A stretch of DNA of 64,000 bases, from positions 62,001 to 126,000 of the forward strand of contig JAAKBF010000244.1 of the NCBI GenBank assembly GCA_012656075.1. Direction: 5' to 3'. A model generated the notes under the pieces. The model was not told where the DNA came from. It searched no databases and saw nothing but the letters and a program-made list of their open reading frames with translations. This DNA is from Phytophthora hibernalis (Eukaryota; Oomycota; Peronosporomycetes; Peronosporales; Peronosporaceae). Below, piece by piece: positions 24,381 through 35,667 of the stretch. The position numbers and the translations under genes are program-made. The stretch's first letter is position 1, and the number at the start of each line of letters is the position of its first letter.

Positions 24381-27300
24381 AACTATCTTCAGACTACAAC
24401 TCTTTGACGACATCCACCCTCGTATTACGGATGCTAACGGAACTCTCAGTCGGTCTCCAAATTCATTCACGACTTTGATTCGGGACATATGCACCACGGG
24501 AAAAGCATGTTTCCAATCTTGTCTGGTAATTCCAACTCGTATGCGAATTCTTCGATCTTGGTCTTGACTCTGAATATTTCATGCCATCGGTCAGCTAATT
24601 TCTTTGTCAATCTCGACTTGACGCGCTTCATGTACAACCATACTCTACCCCAATGGAGCGGAGATCTCGGTGCTTCCACCGGAGCATCGGGTGTTGCCCT
24701 GTCTCCACTCGTGACTCCTCCGATGTTTCGTTATCACCAATGTTCGGTGCTACTACTCGCGACTCGACCGATGTCTCATTTTCACCAACACTCGGTACTG
24801 CCGCTCCCTCGCGGCGGCTCAACGACCCATTGTGTTCTTTTGCTCTCCGAGCCATATCGACGCCTTGGTATTCCATCGGTATTTCCCATGCAATGTCTTG
24901 CTGTCGGTTCGCTTCTCGGCGTTCGGTGCCCCACCGACGATTCATCCCGAGGAGGTACAGCGTGCCGTCCCAACCTTGTCATCCATCTTCCTCGCGTCTC
25001 TGGACAAGCGTAGCTCTTCATCTTGAGCGGTGGAGGTTCATCGTCGGTGCTCTTCCAGTATTATCACAAAGTCTATATCTTCTGCATTTGGAGCACCAAA
25101 TTTTGCATCGGGGACCGATTGCTCGTCTTCTAGCCCATTCGGGACCTCTGTGGATACACCGTCTGCTTCGCCTCGTTGAGCCGCGTCACCTCGGCCTACA
25201 ACCGAGGTCTTATCTGCAAATCGGACTCGTTTCTTCCTTGCGGTTGCTTGCTGTCTGGTCGTTACCGTTAAGTAATCCGGGACATCCGTAACGAAATCGA
25301 AAACATATTTGTCGCGAGGAGTTTCATGAGCCGCACGAGCTCGGGCAAAGCTGGCCGTTGGGTTCTCTTCAGGCGTGACTTCTACAGACGTTTCTGCATA
25401 GATTTCGTAGGTGACATCTCCGATCTGATTCAGTTCGACTAATTCCGATTTCCTGGTCTCGGTCGATATCACACTGGATTCTTTACTCATTAGAGGCTCG
25501 CTTGCCAAAAGGTCAACCGCGGCGTTGAACTCTCGGGTCACGTGCAGATATTTCAGTGACCGAAGCTTGGTCGAGAGGTTTCGGGGATATTTCAGCAGAG
25601 CTAGGCAGGTAGACCACGTTAATCCTCGTAATATACCATTCATCATGCGTTGAAACGTCGAGGGTGCGTTCCTAAGTCCGAACGGCATCCTAACGAATCG
25701 GTACAGACCTTGCTTTATCGTGAAGGTCGTTTTATCGCGATCTTCTGGCCCAACGCCGATCTGCCAGTATCCCGACTTCAAGTCCAACGTCGTGAATAGT
25801 CGAGCACCACCGAGTGCTTCAAGAGTTTCATCAATTCGTGGTAAGGGGTAGACGTCACGCTTCGTGATTTTATTAAGCGCACGGTAGTCAATACAGAACC
25901 GAACCTCGCCGTCTTTCTTCTTCACTAAGACAACGGGAAGCCCCAAGCCCCGTTGCCCTCTTCGATAACGCCTGCTCCGAGCATTTTGGTCACGTTTTCT
26001 TCGATAGTCGCGTCCTCAGTTTGCGCCTGTATTCTTCGCTTCAGCATGATGGGCTTCTCGTCGCCCGTGTCAACATGGTGCTCGATATCCAGTGCCGTGA
26101 CCGGTGGGCACTCACTCGTGTCCGCCGACACCGCACGGTACGCTCGCAAGAGCTTCAAAATGAGTTGCTGCTCGTCGGGCTTCTCGGTGCCCATGCGCAC
26201 CTCGTCTTCATTGCTCAGCGGCGTCTTGGTATCGCCCAACGCCGCCGACCACTCGTCCAACTTGCCCTTGTCGATCGCGCCGTTTGGGGCCAGCACTTCC
26301 ATATCCGTATCCACCGGGATCCAGGTGCCCAGCTCCTTCTTGGCTGGAAGCTTGGTTCTGCCACCGTGAATATTAATGACAGGCACCAGCGCCTTGCCAT
26401 TCATCGCTTTCGCGACCGTAGCTGCCAACATCACCGTCCCACACCGCTCGTTCGGCACGAAGATGCCTTCTTCGCCGTCCTGCGCCGCGACTGCAATCTC
26501 CACCGGCGTCACCGAACTTCGCACGAGCCTCGACTGTCTCACCAATCGCACCACTGCCACCTTCACTCCCCGTCCACGTCCCCGTCCGGAACGGATGACC
26601 ACCATCTCGTTGTGGGCGAAGTACTTGACTTCGTTGGACTCAAAGTCCATGTTGGATTTGTGCTGTCGAAGAAAGTCAACCCCGACCAAGAACTCGTCGG
26701 TGCAGCCCTCCACGACGCACGCCCTTACTTCGATCGACTGTCCGTACACGTTTCGCATCGTGAATCTCCAAATGCCCAATACGTCCAGCAAGAATCCGCC
26801 GATCCCTTCGACGTAGTCTACAGGAGCATCCTCCTGCATCCACTCCCCTCGCTGCATCCAGTCCGTGCCTGCGATCGAGTAACGCGCGCCGCTGTCGTTC
26901 TTGATCGGCACGCGCTCGTTGTCTACCATCATCGTCGCCGTTGGCAGCCCGTCGTCGGCCGCCACACTCGACTCGTTTTCTGTCGTCGCCGTCACCGCGC
27001 CCGTACTGTGTTGCACCAAGCTGACCTTGGCGCTCTTACGAACGTGCTGCGTCGTAGGAGCTGTTCGGCGGCGTGCTGTCATTTCCACCCGGGCATCATC
27101 CGCTTGCTGGAACCGTCGGTGTCGCAGCTCATCGTTCATCGTTGCCATCGTATCGGTTACTTCGTCGACCGCCTGCTTCTTCCTCTTGGCGCGCAATGCT
27201 CGCCGTTGCTTCGCGTTCTTCTTGGCTTGCTTGATCACCGACCGCACCTTGGCAATGCCGTCGAGGCCGCCGAGCTGCTCGTCCTCGAGTTGCACGTTAG

Positions 27301-27421
27301 CACCGCCGCCCCAGTTGATCGTCGTCGCCGTTCCGGGTTCTCCGCCGCCTTCCTCAGTCGGGACCACGTCGTTCGGGACCACAGCGTCGCTCTCCGTGAC
27401 TTCGGGTACGTCGCTACTCAT
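24381..27421 (-). pseudogene. pol: gypsy #3 Pol with DSG protease and large internal deletion
   Basis: From 27421 the frame runs through a basic linker (KKNAKQRRALRAKRKK) to a retropepsin-like site with DSG instead of the usual DTG (VPIKNDSGARYSIAG, about 26860-26910). It continues to the RT lead-in at 25925 (IEEGNGAWGFP). RT resumes in another frame at 25946 (LPVVLVKKKDGEVRFCIDYR, LYRFVRMPFGLRNAP, MNGILRGLTWSTCL). Just before the YxDD box the sequence jumps (about 25600) to the end of RNase H (LKYLHVTREFNAA). That removes the catalytic palm, connection and most of RNase H, yet the frame stays open to 25038. Integrase C-terminal fragments (GRVWLYMKRVK, MVHMSRIKVVNEFGD) follow in other frames down to about 24390. 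Confidence 0.8.
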
Positions 27422-27831
27422 TATTTCGCCGCCTTCCTCAGTCTCCAGTACGTATCTGCTCGCTGCCGTGCCGCCTTACGTCCACCGTTCGTCGCTGCAC
27501 CAGTACTCTCGTCATTCCGTCACCGGTACGAACGCACAAAGCGTAATGCTGCCATCGAAGGCCGCACCGTCGCCACGTACCGCCGAGCTCGTTCGCCGTC
27601 TCTCGCCTTCGCTTCATCGTCCAATTGAGCTTCAGCAGCTAGTACAGCCGCTGGTATGCTCCCGTCTCGCTCCTCGTCCTCACTTCCATTCGTCGCCCGA
27701 CCACTTGTCGCCACAGACTCCACGTCAACAGCCGCCATCCTTTCCATCGGCAGCTGCGTCATCTCGTCCTCACCACTCCGTTGTCGCACCAACCTCTGGG
27801 GATTTGACCGTCTGGCCGGACGCGGTACCCC

Positions 27832-29785
27832 CTACTGCGCCCGGCTGTCGTTTTCCGCAGCCGGTCTCGTTGTCGCCGCCCGGCTTGCCAGATATGCATC
27901 ATTCCGAGCCTTCGCGTCCGGATTTGTGCATTCCCTCGCGAAGTGGCCTGACCCGCCGCATGCATAACATTTGAGGTCCTGTGGCGGCCACTGCTCCGTC
28001 CTTGGCGCTGCTGTCGGCTGTTGTGGCTCTGGTTTCGCAATCCGTACCGCCGCCTTCGCCCCACGACTCGTTGCCTTCTGTTTCTTGCGCGGAGGCGCTG
28101 CTTCGACCTCCGAGTCGTCGCTAGATTCGCTGTCAGCTTGAACCATTCGGACCTTCGCCTTCTTGTCTCCGCCGCCCATACCTCGCTTGCCGCTTGATCG
28201 TCCGTCGTACTTCACCTTCATCTGCTTCTTCTTCGCCGGCTGCCAGTATCGTCCATTCCAGTGCCGTCCTTCCGGTACATGGTGTACTTATTGTACACGC
28301 CTTGCGGGTTGGTGAAGAACGCCACCTCCGCACTCTCCGTTCCCATCTGCGCCGCCAACCTGTCAGCTGTCGGTCCGACGCACATGCCGACTCAAGGAAC
28401 AATCGCCACGCTGCCCATAGTACCGTTCATCGGTACGGTAAAGGCGTTTGGTGCCGTCGCCCACGCTTGACCAATGTTGAGCATTCCCTGCCCCACGTTG
28501 TCAATTGGGTCGTCGATGGTCGTCGCCTTGTCGACCGCCTGCTCCAAGGTTGTGGGTACTGGCTCCTGCTTCACTAACATCCGCGTAGTCTTGTCGAGGT
28601 TGCGGTAGAACTGCGCCAGCAGCGTTCGTTCGCTGACGTGGTTCTGTCCGGTCAGATCTCGAAGTCCGGCCGCAAAATCAGTGAAGGTTTCACCGGGGTA
28701 CATCATCCTCTGGTACATTCTCCATTCAGCCATCGCTTGATCCGACCGCTCTCCATAACGCCTCATTAGCGCTTCCTTCAAGCGCGCCCAAGTCTTCTGT
28801 GTCGCCAGCAATTCTTGGTCCATCTGGACCCACCAACCAGCAGCATTATCTTGAAGCTTGTTGCCGACGATAAAATACAGCTCCTCGTCGGTCCAGTTGC
28901 CTCGGCCGGAGATACGCGCGCCTTCCGCCGCCAAGTCTACTTTAGCAATCCACGTCGAGACAGAAACCGTCGGAGAGGGCTTGTAGGGCGTGAGCCCCAA
29001 GTCCTTCGCGTTCTTCCGGTGGTGTTGTCGCCGTGCTGCGCCATCATCACGTCGTCGTCGATGCCGCCGTCCGTGTCGCCGCCGTCCATCACCAGCCCAC
29101 GAGTCGTCGTCGCTGTCCCAGTCACTACTGTTGCCCCCACCGCTACCTCCACTGCCACCAGGTGACCGAGGTATGTGGTCTCGTCGTCGTGGCCGTCCGT
29201 CCAGTATTCGTCCCCGTCGCTGCTGTCGTCCGTTCAGTGGCTCCTCGAGATGCAGGAACCAAGATCGTAGTCGCCACTGGTCTCGGTGCAGCTGGTGGCA
29301 CCATGGTTGCTGGCGCCGTCGCCGCAGTCGTCGGTTCCGTAGCCTGCCTAGTCCCCGCCGGCTTAGTCGCTGTCGTTGGGGTGGAGTCGCCGTCGCGGCC
29401 TGCGCGGGCTCCATTCCGTTCACTCTCGTCTCCAATCTCGCCATCGTCGTCATCATGAGGTGAATGGCGTTCACCAAGGTCGTCATGTCTGCGCCTGGTG
29501 CCGGGGTTCTTCCGTCGCCGTTCGTCGTTGCGTTGGTCGCTGGACCTCGTTCATCCGTCGCCGTCATCGTTGGAGGTTGTGGCGGTGCTGGCCGCAGCGT
29601 CGTTGCCGCCGCGCCCGCCGTTGTCGGAAGCACCGGTCGTCCAGTTGCCGGTCCTGGGCACTCGTCGTCGTGTCCGCCGCCGTTGTTGCTGTCGATGTCG
29701 TAGCTGGCGCGCTCGGAGTCCTTGGTGAGCTTTGTGAACGAGTCACCACTCCCGGAGGCGTCGCCGGCGTTCTCGTACGCGACAT
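27832..29785 (-). pseudogene. gag: gypsy #3 Gag
   Basis: The product begins MSRTRTPATPPG at 29785. A Pro/Thr/Arg-rich N-terminal region contains at least one frameshift near 29640. The retrotransposon gag fold is clear at about 29000-28560 (WTDEELYFIVGNKL, NAAGWWVQMDQEL, LMRRYGERSDQA, YPGETFTDFAAGLRDL). A TGA at 28392-28394 interrupts the frame and a further shift occurs near 28270. The zinc knuckle CYACGGSGHFARECT (CX2CX4HX4C) lies at about 27980-27935 and the product ends at 27832. A Lys-rich and Glu/Asp-rich tract precedes the knuckle. Confidence 0.8.
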
Positions 29786-30790
29786 TTTGGTAACTTTTGT
29801 CTAGTGTAACAGTATGTAACGGCTCCGAATACAGCTCAAGTCGTTCAACACTGCTTCGACCTTCGCGCAGTCGTCCCGTTCGCCAACTCCACTCGTAAAT
29901 TCACCAGTTCTCGTACCATTTAGCCCTTGTATGACCACCATGCAACGTGTCTTGTTGCCCTGCACGCCGGGCTTTGGCTTTCTCAGCCTCTTGCGGAATG
30001 CTCCAAGGTTCGACTGGCCGTCGAGTCCCGAACTTCTGTCCTCGCGCCGGCGTCTACCCGACTGGTAGTACGCCTACTTTATTTTCCGTTTCGTCCGTCC
30101 AATCCACCAACTGCTTACAACCTCCGCTCCTCGTGCACTACGTTGTCCTGGCGTCCGCATGAGTCCGCAGCCGACGCTCACTAAGTCACTAGGGTCTCTA
30201 CGTATCGGGCGCCCACCCCTTACGTGCAGCCTACTGCAAACTCGGACCGACACTGCAGTCCTACGCCACTCCCTCCGCTTATCCGCCAGCACCGCGTACG
30301 CTGTGCACTCGTCGCCTCAGTCGCCGTTCGCTCAATCGTCCGTTCCGCTCGTTCACTCCCGCCCAATCGCCCGTGCCGTACACCCGCTCAATCGTGCCAC
30401 TTGCACCGTGCTCAACGCTCTCCATCGTCGACTGTCGTGGAGGTCTGCGTCTCTCTGCGCAGATTCGGAAGTGAGACCCCACTCCGTTCGCCCGCTTCGC
30501 TCCGCTCTCCCTCTAGTCGTCCGTCCATTCGTTCTTCGCCGTTCAGCAACCACGATCCGCCCATCAGTCGCCCAGTCTGCTCGTTCACTTCGCCGTCCGC
30601 CCGTACCTTCTGCTCTAGCACCCGGATCGCGTCGCTGCCGCCTGACACTCCGTGTGCCACTCCGTCCGGCTGGCCATGATCTCGTGCTTCCGATCGTGTC
30701 CCGCTACAACGTGATGTCGAGACGCCGAAGGCAATGCGTTATTAAACACGTGTCGGTGCATTCCAACACTGCCATGGCAAACATATACCA
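29786..30790 (-). other. 5' LTR/leader-like region of gypsy #3
   Basis: GC-rich DNA with many long but meaningless open frames on both strands, upstream of gag. An AATAAA (minus strand, about 30082-30087) and a TGG-initiated candidate primer-binding site (about 29904-29918) fit an LTR followed by a tRNA-primed leader. LTR borders cannot be fixed because the 3' LTR is missing. Confidence 0.4.
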
Positions 30791-31468
30791 GTGAATTTGT
30801 TAGCGTTGATGCAGACCCCACACGAATACAAGTTAAAGCACTGACGTAGCCTCGTAAAACTATTCGGTCTGTTGCACCTGTGCACTGCACTATATCTTCT
30901 CGTTTTCGGACCAGTGTTCGTAGTCGCACGGAAAAGATGGTTCTGTTGTTCTGTGTGCCGAGCTGTAGATAGAAAATGGTCGGTATGTGAGGTTCGCCAT
31001 GCCTCTTGGATCATGCGGCTTATCGTGAAGGGTCGCGGGAGACATTACAACCAATGAGAGTGCGAACAAACGAAGATTCGTTGGAACCTGCAGCAGGCGC
31101 CTCGGTCGACAGGCTATGAAAACGAACCTGAAAACCCAGAACTTGGCGTTTTGCTTCGTTGCTTCTCGAGGTTTTTTGGTAGAAGACGGTATACCAGTAA
31201 ACCGTGTTCGCATGTAAGGTCACCCGTAACTGTGAGCAAAAAGAGGAGTACCGTGGTTCGGTTTGCTCAGCTTCGTTACAGGCTAGCTTCCAGCGCTGGT
31301 CACTCCACTCCGCCTCGGAGTGGTCCCACACAAAACTCAACTCTTCTAAGTCCGAGCCACTTGCTTGTCAAAGTCTCCTCGACTGCGTATGTTTGAAACA
31401 TTGAACCCAAAAGGTATCCCCATAATAGCTCAGGCCACCCGATCGTCCTTATTGATAAAATCCTGTTG
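30791..31468. other. intergenic, no gene seen
   Basis: About 680 bases between the gypsy #3 leader and the Tc1 element. Open frames on both strands lack recognisable motifs or coding character. Nothing specific was identified. Confidence 0.4.
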
Positions 31469-31470
31469 TA

Positions 31471-31716
31471 CACTCCCGGACAGAATATTACGGCCACCGA
31501 CATTTTTTGCTATAACTTTTTTTCTACTGGGAGTTGAGGCTTGCTGTTTAGATATGTGCTGTAGGCACCCTAGTGAAGCATAGTTACGATTAGAAGTTTG
31601 CGAAGTTCGAGCTGCGAGGGGAGGCTCCCATACAAAAAACATTTGTGGACCTGGACACAATATACGGCCAGCCAGACCCATACAAAAATTTAGTCAAACG
31701 TCATGAAAAGATTGTG
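31471..31716 (+). repeat. Tc1 left terminal inverted repeat
   Basis: About 245 bases, nearly identical to the reverse complement of the right end. It contains short A- and T-runs whose length differs by one base between copies. Confidence 0.9.
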
Positions 31717-31813
31717 TCATAAAGTAAATGCTCTCAGAACCACCAGTCCACTGGCAAGCTGCTGCCGCTCCCTGCTCGACCACCTTGTGCTCTCACTGTC
31801 ATTCCCCAACGGG

Positions 31814-32791
31814 ATGGGCAGAGGACCATCGCTGACCGAGGCGGAGCGCGGACGGATCCAAGGACTGAGCGAGGGCGGCTTCAGCATCCGAGCTATTGCC
31901 GAGAAGACGAAGCGCTCAAGGGACTGCGTGCAGAGAGCTCTGAAGACAGGCTCGACGCGGCATCGTACAGCAGGCCGGAAGCCGTCGCTAACCAAACGGC
32001 AGACACGCCGCATCGTGCGCAAGGCTTCCACCGGAGACTACAGCTCCACGCGTCTGAACGAGGAGCTTTCGTGCTCGTGCACGGCTCGAACGATCCGCCG
32101 TCTTCTGGCTGGCGTTGACTGGCTGTATTACGCCAAGATGGACAACAACCAAGCAGCACAAGCTAGCTCGTTTGGATTGGGCCAAGCGGATGATTGTACA
32201 GCCTGACATGTGGCCCACAATCGTCTTCTCTGACGAGAAGAAATTCAATCTCGATGGGCCAGATGGCCTTCGCCATTACTGGCGTGACATACGGCGGCCT
32301 ACCAGACAGACTGTGCGACGGCAGAACGGTGGGGGTCTGTACTGATTTGGGGGAGCTTTAGTGCAGCCGGAAAGTCGAAGCTCGCAGTTCTCCAAGGGCG
32401 ACAGGCGTCCGAGCACTACGTGTACACAGTGTCGGAGTACATGCTCCCGTTCGCGCACCTCCATCATGGCGTGGACTACATCTACCAGCAAGACAACGCG
32501 TCTATCCACCGCTCCAAGTTCACGACCGCATTCTTTGAGGAGGAAGGCATCCGCGTTCTCGACTGGCCTGCCCGCTCTCCGGACTTGAACCCAATCGAGA
32601 ACGTGTGGGCCATGATGGCTCAGATCGTCTATCATAATGGCAAGCAGTACGACAGCGTTGCGGAACTGACAGCGGCTATTTATGCGGCGTGGGAGGCTGT
32701 TGACCTTACTTACTTGCGCAAGCTCATAGACTCGATGCCAAGACGCTGCATCGAAGTCGTCTCCAAGCAGGGCAACACAACGCACTACTAA
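31814..32791 (+). pseudogene. Tc1 transposase (DD34E), two frameshifts
   Basis: The ATG at 31814 begins a paired helix-turn-helix DNA-binding region (LTEAERGRIQGLSEGGFSIR, then KPSLTKRQTRRIVRK). The catalytic domain follows in other frames: first Asp in TIVFSDEKKFNLDG (about 32218-32260), second Asp in YIYQQDNASIHRS (about 32480-32520) and Glu in RSPDLNPIENVW with 34 residues between, the Tc1 signature. It ends at a stop at 32789-32791. One frameshift is near 32140; the other falls at the GGGGG of 32331-32335, one G short. It catalyses cut-and-paste transposition into TA. With two homopolymer-type errors corrected the gene could be intact. Confidence 0.9.
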
Positions 32792-32802
32792 TAGCAAATT
32801 AC

Positions 32803-33044
32803 ACAATCTTTTCATGACGTTTGACTAAATTTTTGTATGGGTCTGGCTGGCCGTATATTGTGTCCAGGTCCACAAATGTTTTTTGTATGGGAGCCTCCCC
32901 TCGCAGCTCGAACTTCGCAAACTTCTAATCGTAACTATGCTTCACTAGGGTGCCTACAGCACGTATCTAAACAGCAAGCCTCAACTCCCAGTAGAAAAAG
33001 TTATAGCAAAAATGTCGGTGGCCGTAATATTCTGTCCGGGAGTG
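32803..33044 (-). repeat. Tc1 right terminal inverted repeat
   Basis: Inverted copy of the left end, ending CCGGGAGTG at 33044 and followed by the TA duplication. Confidence 0.9.
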
Positions 33045-33205
33045 TACATCCGTGTGTCCATTGAGCGCTGGCCTGATAAAGTGGGGACCATTTTATCCCA
33101 CACATTTCGTTCCTCTGAAATAGGGTTTTTCCTGTTTCTTTTTACCAATCGTCGCAGGTTTCCGCCACATCCACACAAGCGGAAGATTGAGCACTATTAT
33201 ACTGG

Positions 33206-34965
33206 GGCGTCTGCGACTTAGACTGGGAATATCAATTCGGTACTGGGGGTGTAACGAAGCATCTGACAATGACTGAATGGAAGTAAGGCCTAGCAAAAGA
33301 TCATCAAATGCGAGTTGATAGCAACCTTGACGCTGTAGGTCCTACATCCAACTACTTTTTGCCTCATCCCTTCTTGGTAGTCTTGGCGGTCTTGATGGGT
33401 TCGTCGATGACGACAACCTGGGCTTCGTGCACGCCGAACAACTCCGGCAGCACGTCCAGCAGCCCCGTGGCGCAGTCGATCTGCAGCTGGATCTGCTGCT
33501 GGCCCTGTCCATCTTGAACAGCGACAAATTGCGGGCGATCTTCTTGCCCATGCGTCTGCTATTAATAGCGTCCTAGATGTTGACCTCCTCAATTTGAGGC
33601 TCAAAGTCCTCGAAAGCCCGAGACGATAGTGAGGCGCTTGCGCGAAATCTTGGAGATGGTCACCTTGCAGTTCTCCTTCCGCTTGGCAGCCTCCTCGATC
33701 TTGTTGTTGTTCTTCTCCTTGACGGTCTTGTCCACCAGTTCGAGCGTGATACATGTACCCTCCGCGATCTACTGCTCCACCTCCAGCAGCTACACCACCG
33801 TGCAGTTGTACTTGGTGAACACGAGGTCGGAGCAGTGCTCGGCTTGCACTCGTTGAACACGGGGCCGCACTCGCAGTACTCGGGCGGGAACGTGTCGATG
33901 GGGGAGTACACCACGCTGTTCAACTTGGGCTTGCCGCCTTCTTCCCGTTCTTCCCTCGTCGTCCGAGTCACAAGATTCCTGTCCGTGCTTCTTCACCAGT
34001 GCGTCGAAGAGCTTGAACTCCTTGCCCTTGTACTCGGCCAGCACCGAGGGCACGCCGTCAACCTTCTCGGGGCTGTACGTGTCGTAGAAGACCAGCAGAC
34101 GCTGGTCGTTGCAGTTTGACTCCTTGTCCTCCTCCTCTTCTTCTTCTTCGTTAGCGCCGTCGAACTGCTCATTCTCTGTAGGTTCAGGCCGGTACTTCTT
34201 CACGAGCACCGAGAACAACTGCGCCTCGCAGCCCAGCGCCAGCGCCTGCACCAAGTTCAGGTGCCCGCCGCGGATGGCGAAGTGCAGCGCCGTGTCGCAG
34301 GATGTCGGTGCTGGCCTGGATCGTTGACAGGGCGATGTCGCCCGCGCGCGGGCATGAGGACGTCGGCCGTCGGACCTGAGGCGGTCACCGAATGCCGCGG
34401 GTTGCTGTTGTACGCGCGGTGGTAGCTGTCGTCGATGCGCATGAGCTCCGTGGGGCGCCCGCCGCTGTGCGAGTCCTGCTTCGAGTTGTGCGCGACGCCC
34501 GGCATGAGGCTGTCGTGGAATGTGCTCTCGTTCATGTGCAGCATCTGCTCCACGACGAAGCTGCTGGCCTGTTGCACGCGGCGGAAGTCGGCGGGTGCCT
34601 CGTCCTCGACGCCCTGGGAGTACGCCTGTCAGCTGTTGCTGCGGCTGTCGTTGCTGGTGGTGTGCACCGACAACTTGTCGACGGGGCGAGTGCGCGCGCA
34701 GGACAAGGGCACTTGCTCCAAGTGCAGACTCCACGGACAGTGAACAAGTGGCAAAGCAGGAGATCGTCACTAAGTCTCCGCACCGCGTGTGTTTCACGCG
34801 CTTCTACCGCAAGTGCAATGACGACAAGCTGCACGAGATCGACGGTGTGATGGAGCGCAGCTCTGCTCACGCCGCTCCATCGTGAACGTGGCACAAAAGT
34901 GTGGCCCACAAATGTTTTCTTACATGCAACATTTCCTAATGTTGTACGAATGTTAACCCAGGTTA
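33206..34965 (-). repeat. segmental duplication, copy 1 (partner 42776-43985)
   Basis: From GGGGCGTCTGCGACTTAGACTGGG (about 33206) onward this region matches 42776-43985 at very high identity in the same orientation, including non-coding flanks. The other shared flank is the AAAGTGTGGCCCACAAATGTT motif near 34897 (copy 2: about 43939). Between 34214 and about 34885 copy 1 is rearranged: it carries an unrelated ankyrin-like segment, and the segment matching the start of copy 2's gene lies inverted. Confidence 0.9.
33300..34885 (-). pseudogene. DENR-like (SUI1-domain) pseudogene, chimeric copy 1
   Basis: Minus-strand coding sense matches copy 2 at 42860-43858. It has a 45-residue protist-type repeat ending LVKKYRPEP...ALVKKHGQE, an acidic tract, a DENR-like N-terminal cysteine motif (PPEYCECGPVFNECK), a Lys-rich linker and a SUI1-type domain (KVTISKISRKRLTIVSG, then LPELFGVHEAQVVVIDEP). 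DENR acts with MCT-1 in ribosome recycling and re-initiation. Stops at 33573-33575, 33769-33771 and 33790-33792 are also present in copy 2. At 34214 the frame runs into an ankyrin-like piece (DTALHFAIRGGHLNLVQA). Beyond it, 34741-34880 carries the first repeat unit (FTRFYRK...DKLHEIDG) in the opposite orientation. The DENR assignment is by motif recognition. Confidence 0.55.
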
Positions 34966-35630
34966 CGCTTACGCAGTACCGTGGAATTAATCCGTTGAGC
35001 TGTCCATCCCTCATTCTTCGGGATTCCCAGTATAATACTTCCTCTGGCCTAATCAAGTCAATATGACAGCGCGTAGGTCTGACTATGAACCTGTATAATA
35101 ATTCAGTCAAACATGTCGTTAGTATTGGGCCGAAGCCTAGCGCACGCTTCGGCGCTGTATCCGAGTTTCCTGCTGCCCCCTTTGCAATAACTTACCCTCC
35201 TTTACCCTCCCACACTTTCTTTTACCCGCAGAAGCCCTCACTATTTGAAAGAAGTGTCACAGGTTTACTATGGGGGCGGTAATTCCTCAATTTCTCGCGA
35301 GCTCCGGCAGAAGTCCCAGGGGCTGTACACCGTCAATACAGCGCCCCAGCATCTAATTGATAGTTTCCGTGCGTTAGTTGTCTGTCAGGATCGCCCTGGT
35401 GGGGTTGTCTTGTTCCTGGTAAAGGTAGTATACTCGTGGCGGAAATTGAAAAAATGAAGACCTTGAGGTGATGTCTTCGTCAGTGCGTAGTGTTGGCTTG
35501 CAAACGAGTTGTGAAGCAAACTTGGTATAATTTGATTGGTGGAATAGCGATCTTTATTTTGGTCCAATCCGATCGTAATTTGAAGCAATTTTGTGACGAA
35601 AATAGAAACGGAAAAATTCGTTTGATTAGA

Positions 35631-35637
35631 TCATTCT
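35631..35637 (+). promoter_or_regulatory. oomycete-type initiator upstream of Tim8-like gene
   Basis: TCATTCT matches TCAYTYY and lies 31 bases before the ATG at 35668, a usual distance for oomycete transcription starts. Confidence 0.45.
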
Positions 35638-35667
35638 CAGCCAGAGGAAGTACCGGGCAAGAGCAAC

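Larger units (their letters stand above)
24381..30790 (-). mobile_element. Ty3/gypsy retrotransposon #3, 3'-truncated and internally deleted
   Basis: On the minus strand: an LTR/leader-like region (about 30790-29786), gag (29785-27832), a spacer, protease/RT (27421-25600), then after an internal deletion the tail of RNase H and remnants of the integrase C terminus. It abuts element #2 tail to tail at about 24380. The 3' LTR is absent. A candidate primer-binding site (TGGTACGAGAACTGG) lies at about 29904-29918, and AATAAA in the LTR-like part at about 30082-30087. Confidence 0.8.
31471..33044 (+). mobile_element. Tc1-type DNA transposon with TA target duplication
   Basis: The element is 1574 bp long and flanked by TA at 31469-31470 and 33045-33046. 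Terminal inverted repeats of about 240 bases start CACTCCCGGACAGAATATTACGG and are nearly identical (31471-31716 and 32803-33044). Between them lies a DD34E transposase in at least three frames. The near identity of the terminal repeats suggests recent insertion. A solo copy of one terminal repeat lies at 10919-11162. Confidence 0.95.

Noticed and set aside
26021..27628. Very long (535 codons) plus-strand open frame
   Set aside because: It is the antisense shadow of the gypsy #3 protease/RT region; composition is Arg/His/Leu-rich without any domain.
30159..30794. 211-codon plus-strand frame rich in Ser/Arg/Pro
   Set aside because: Lies in the GC-rich LTR-like region of gypsy #3; all six frames are long there because stop codons are rare.
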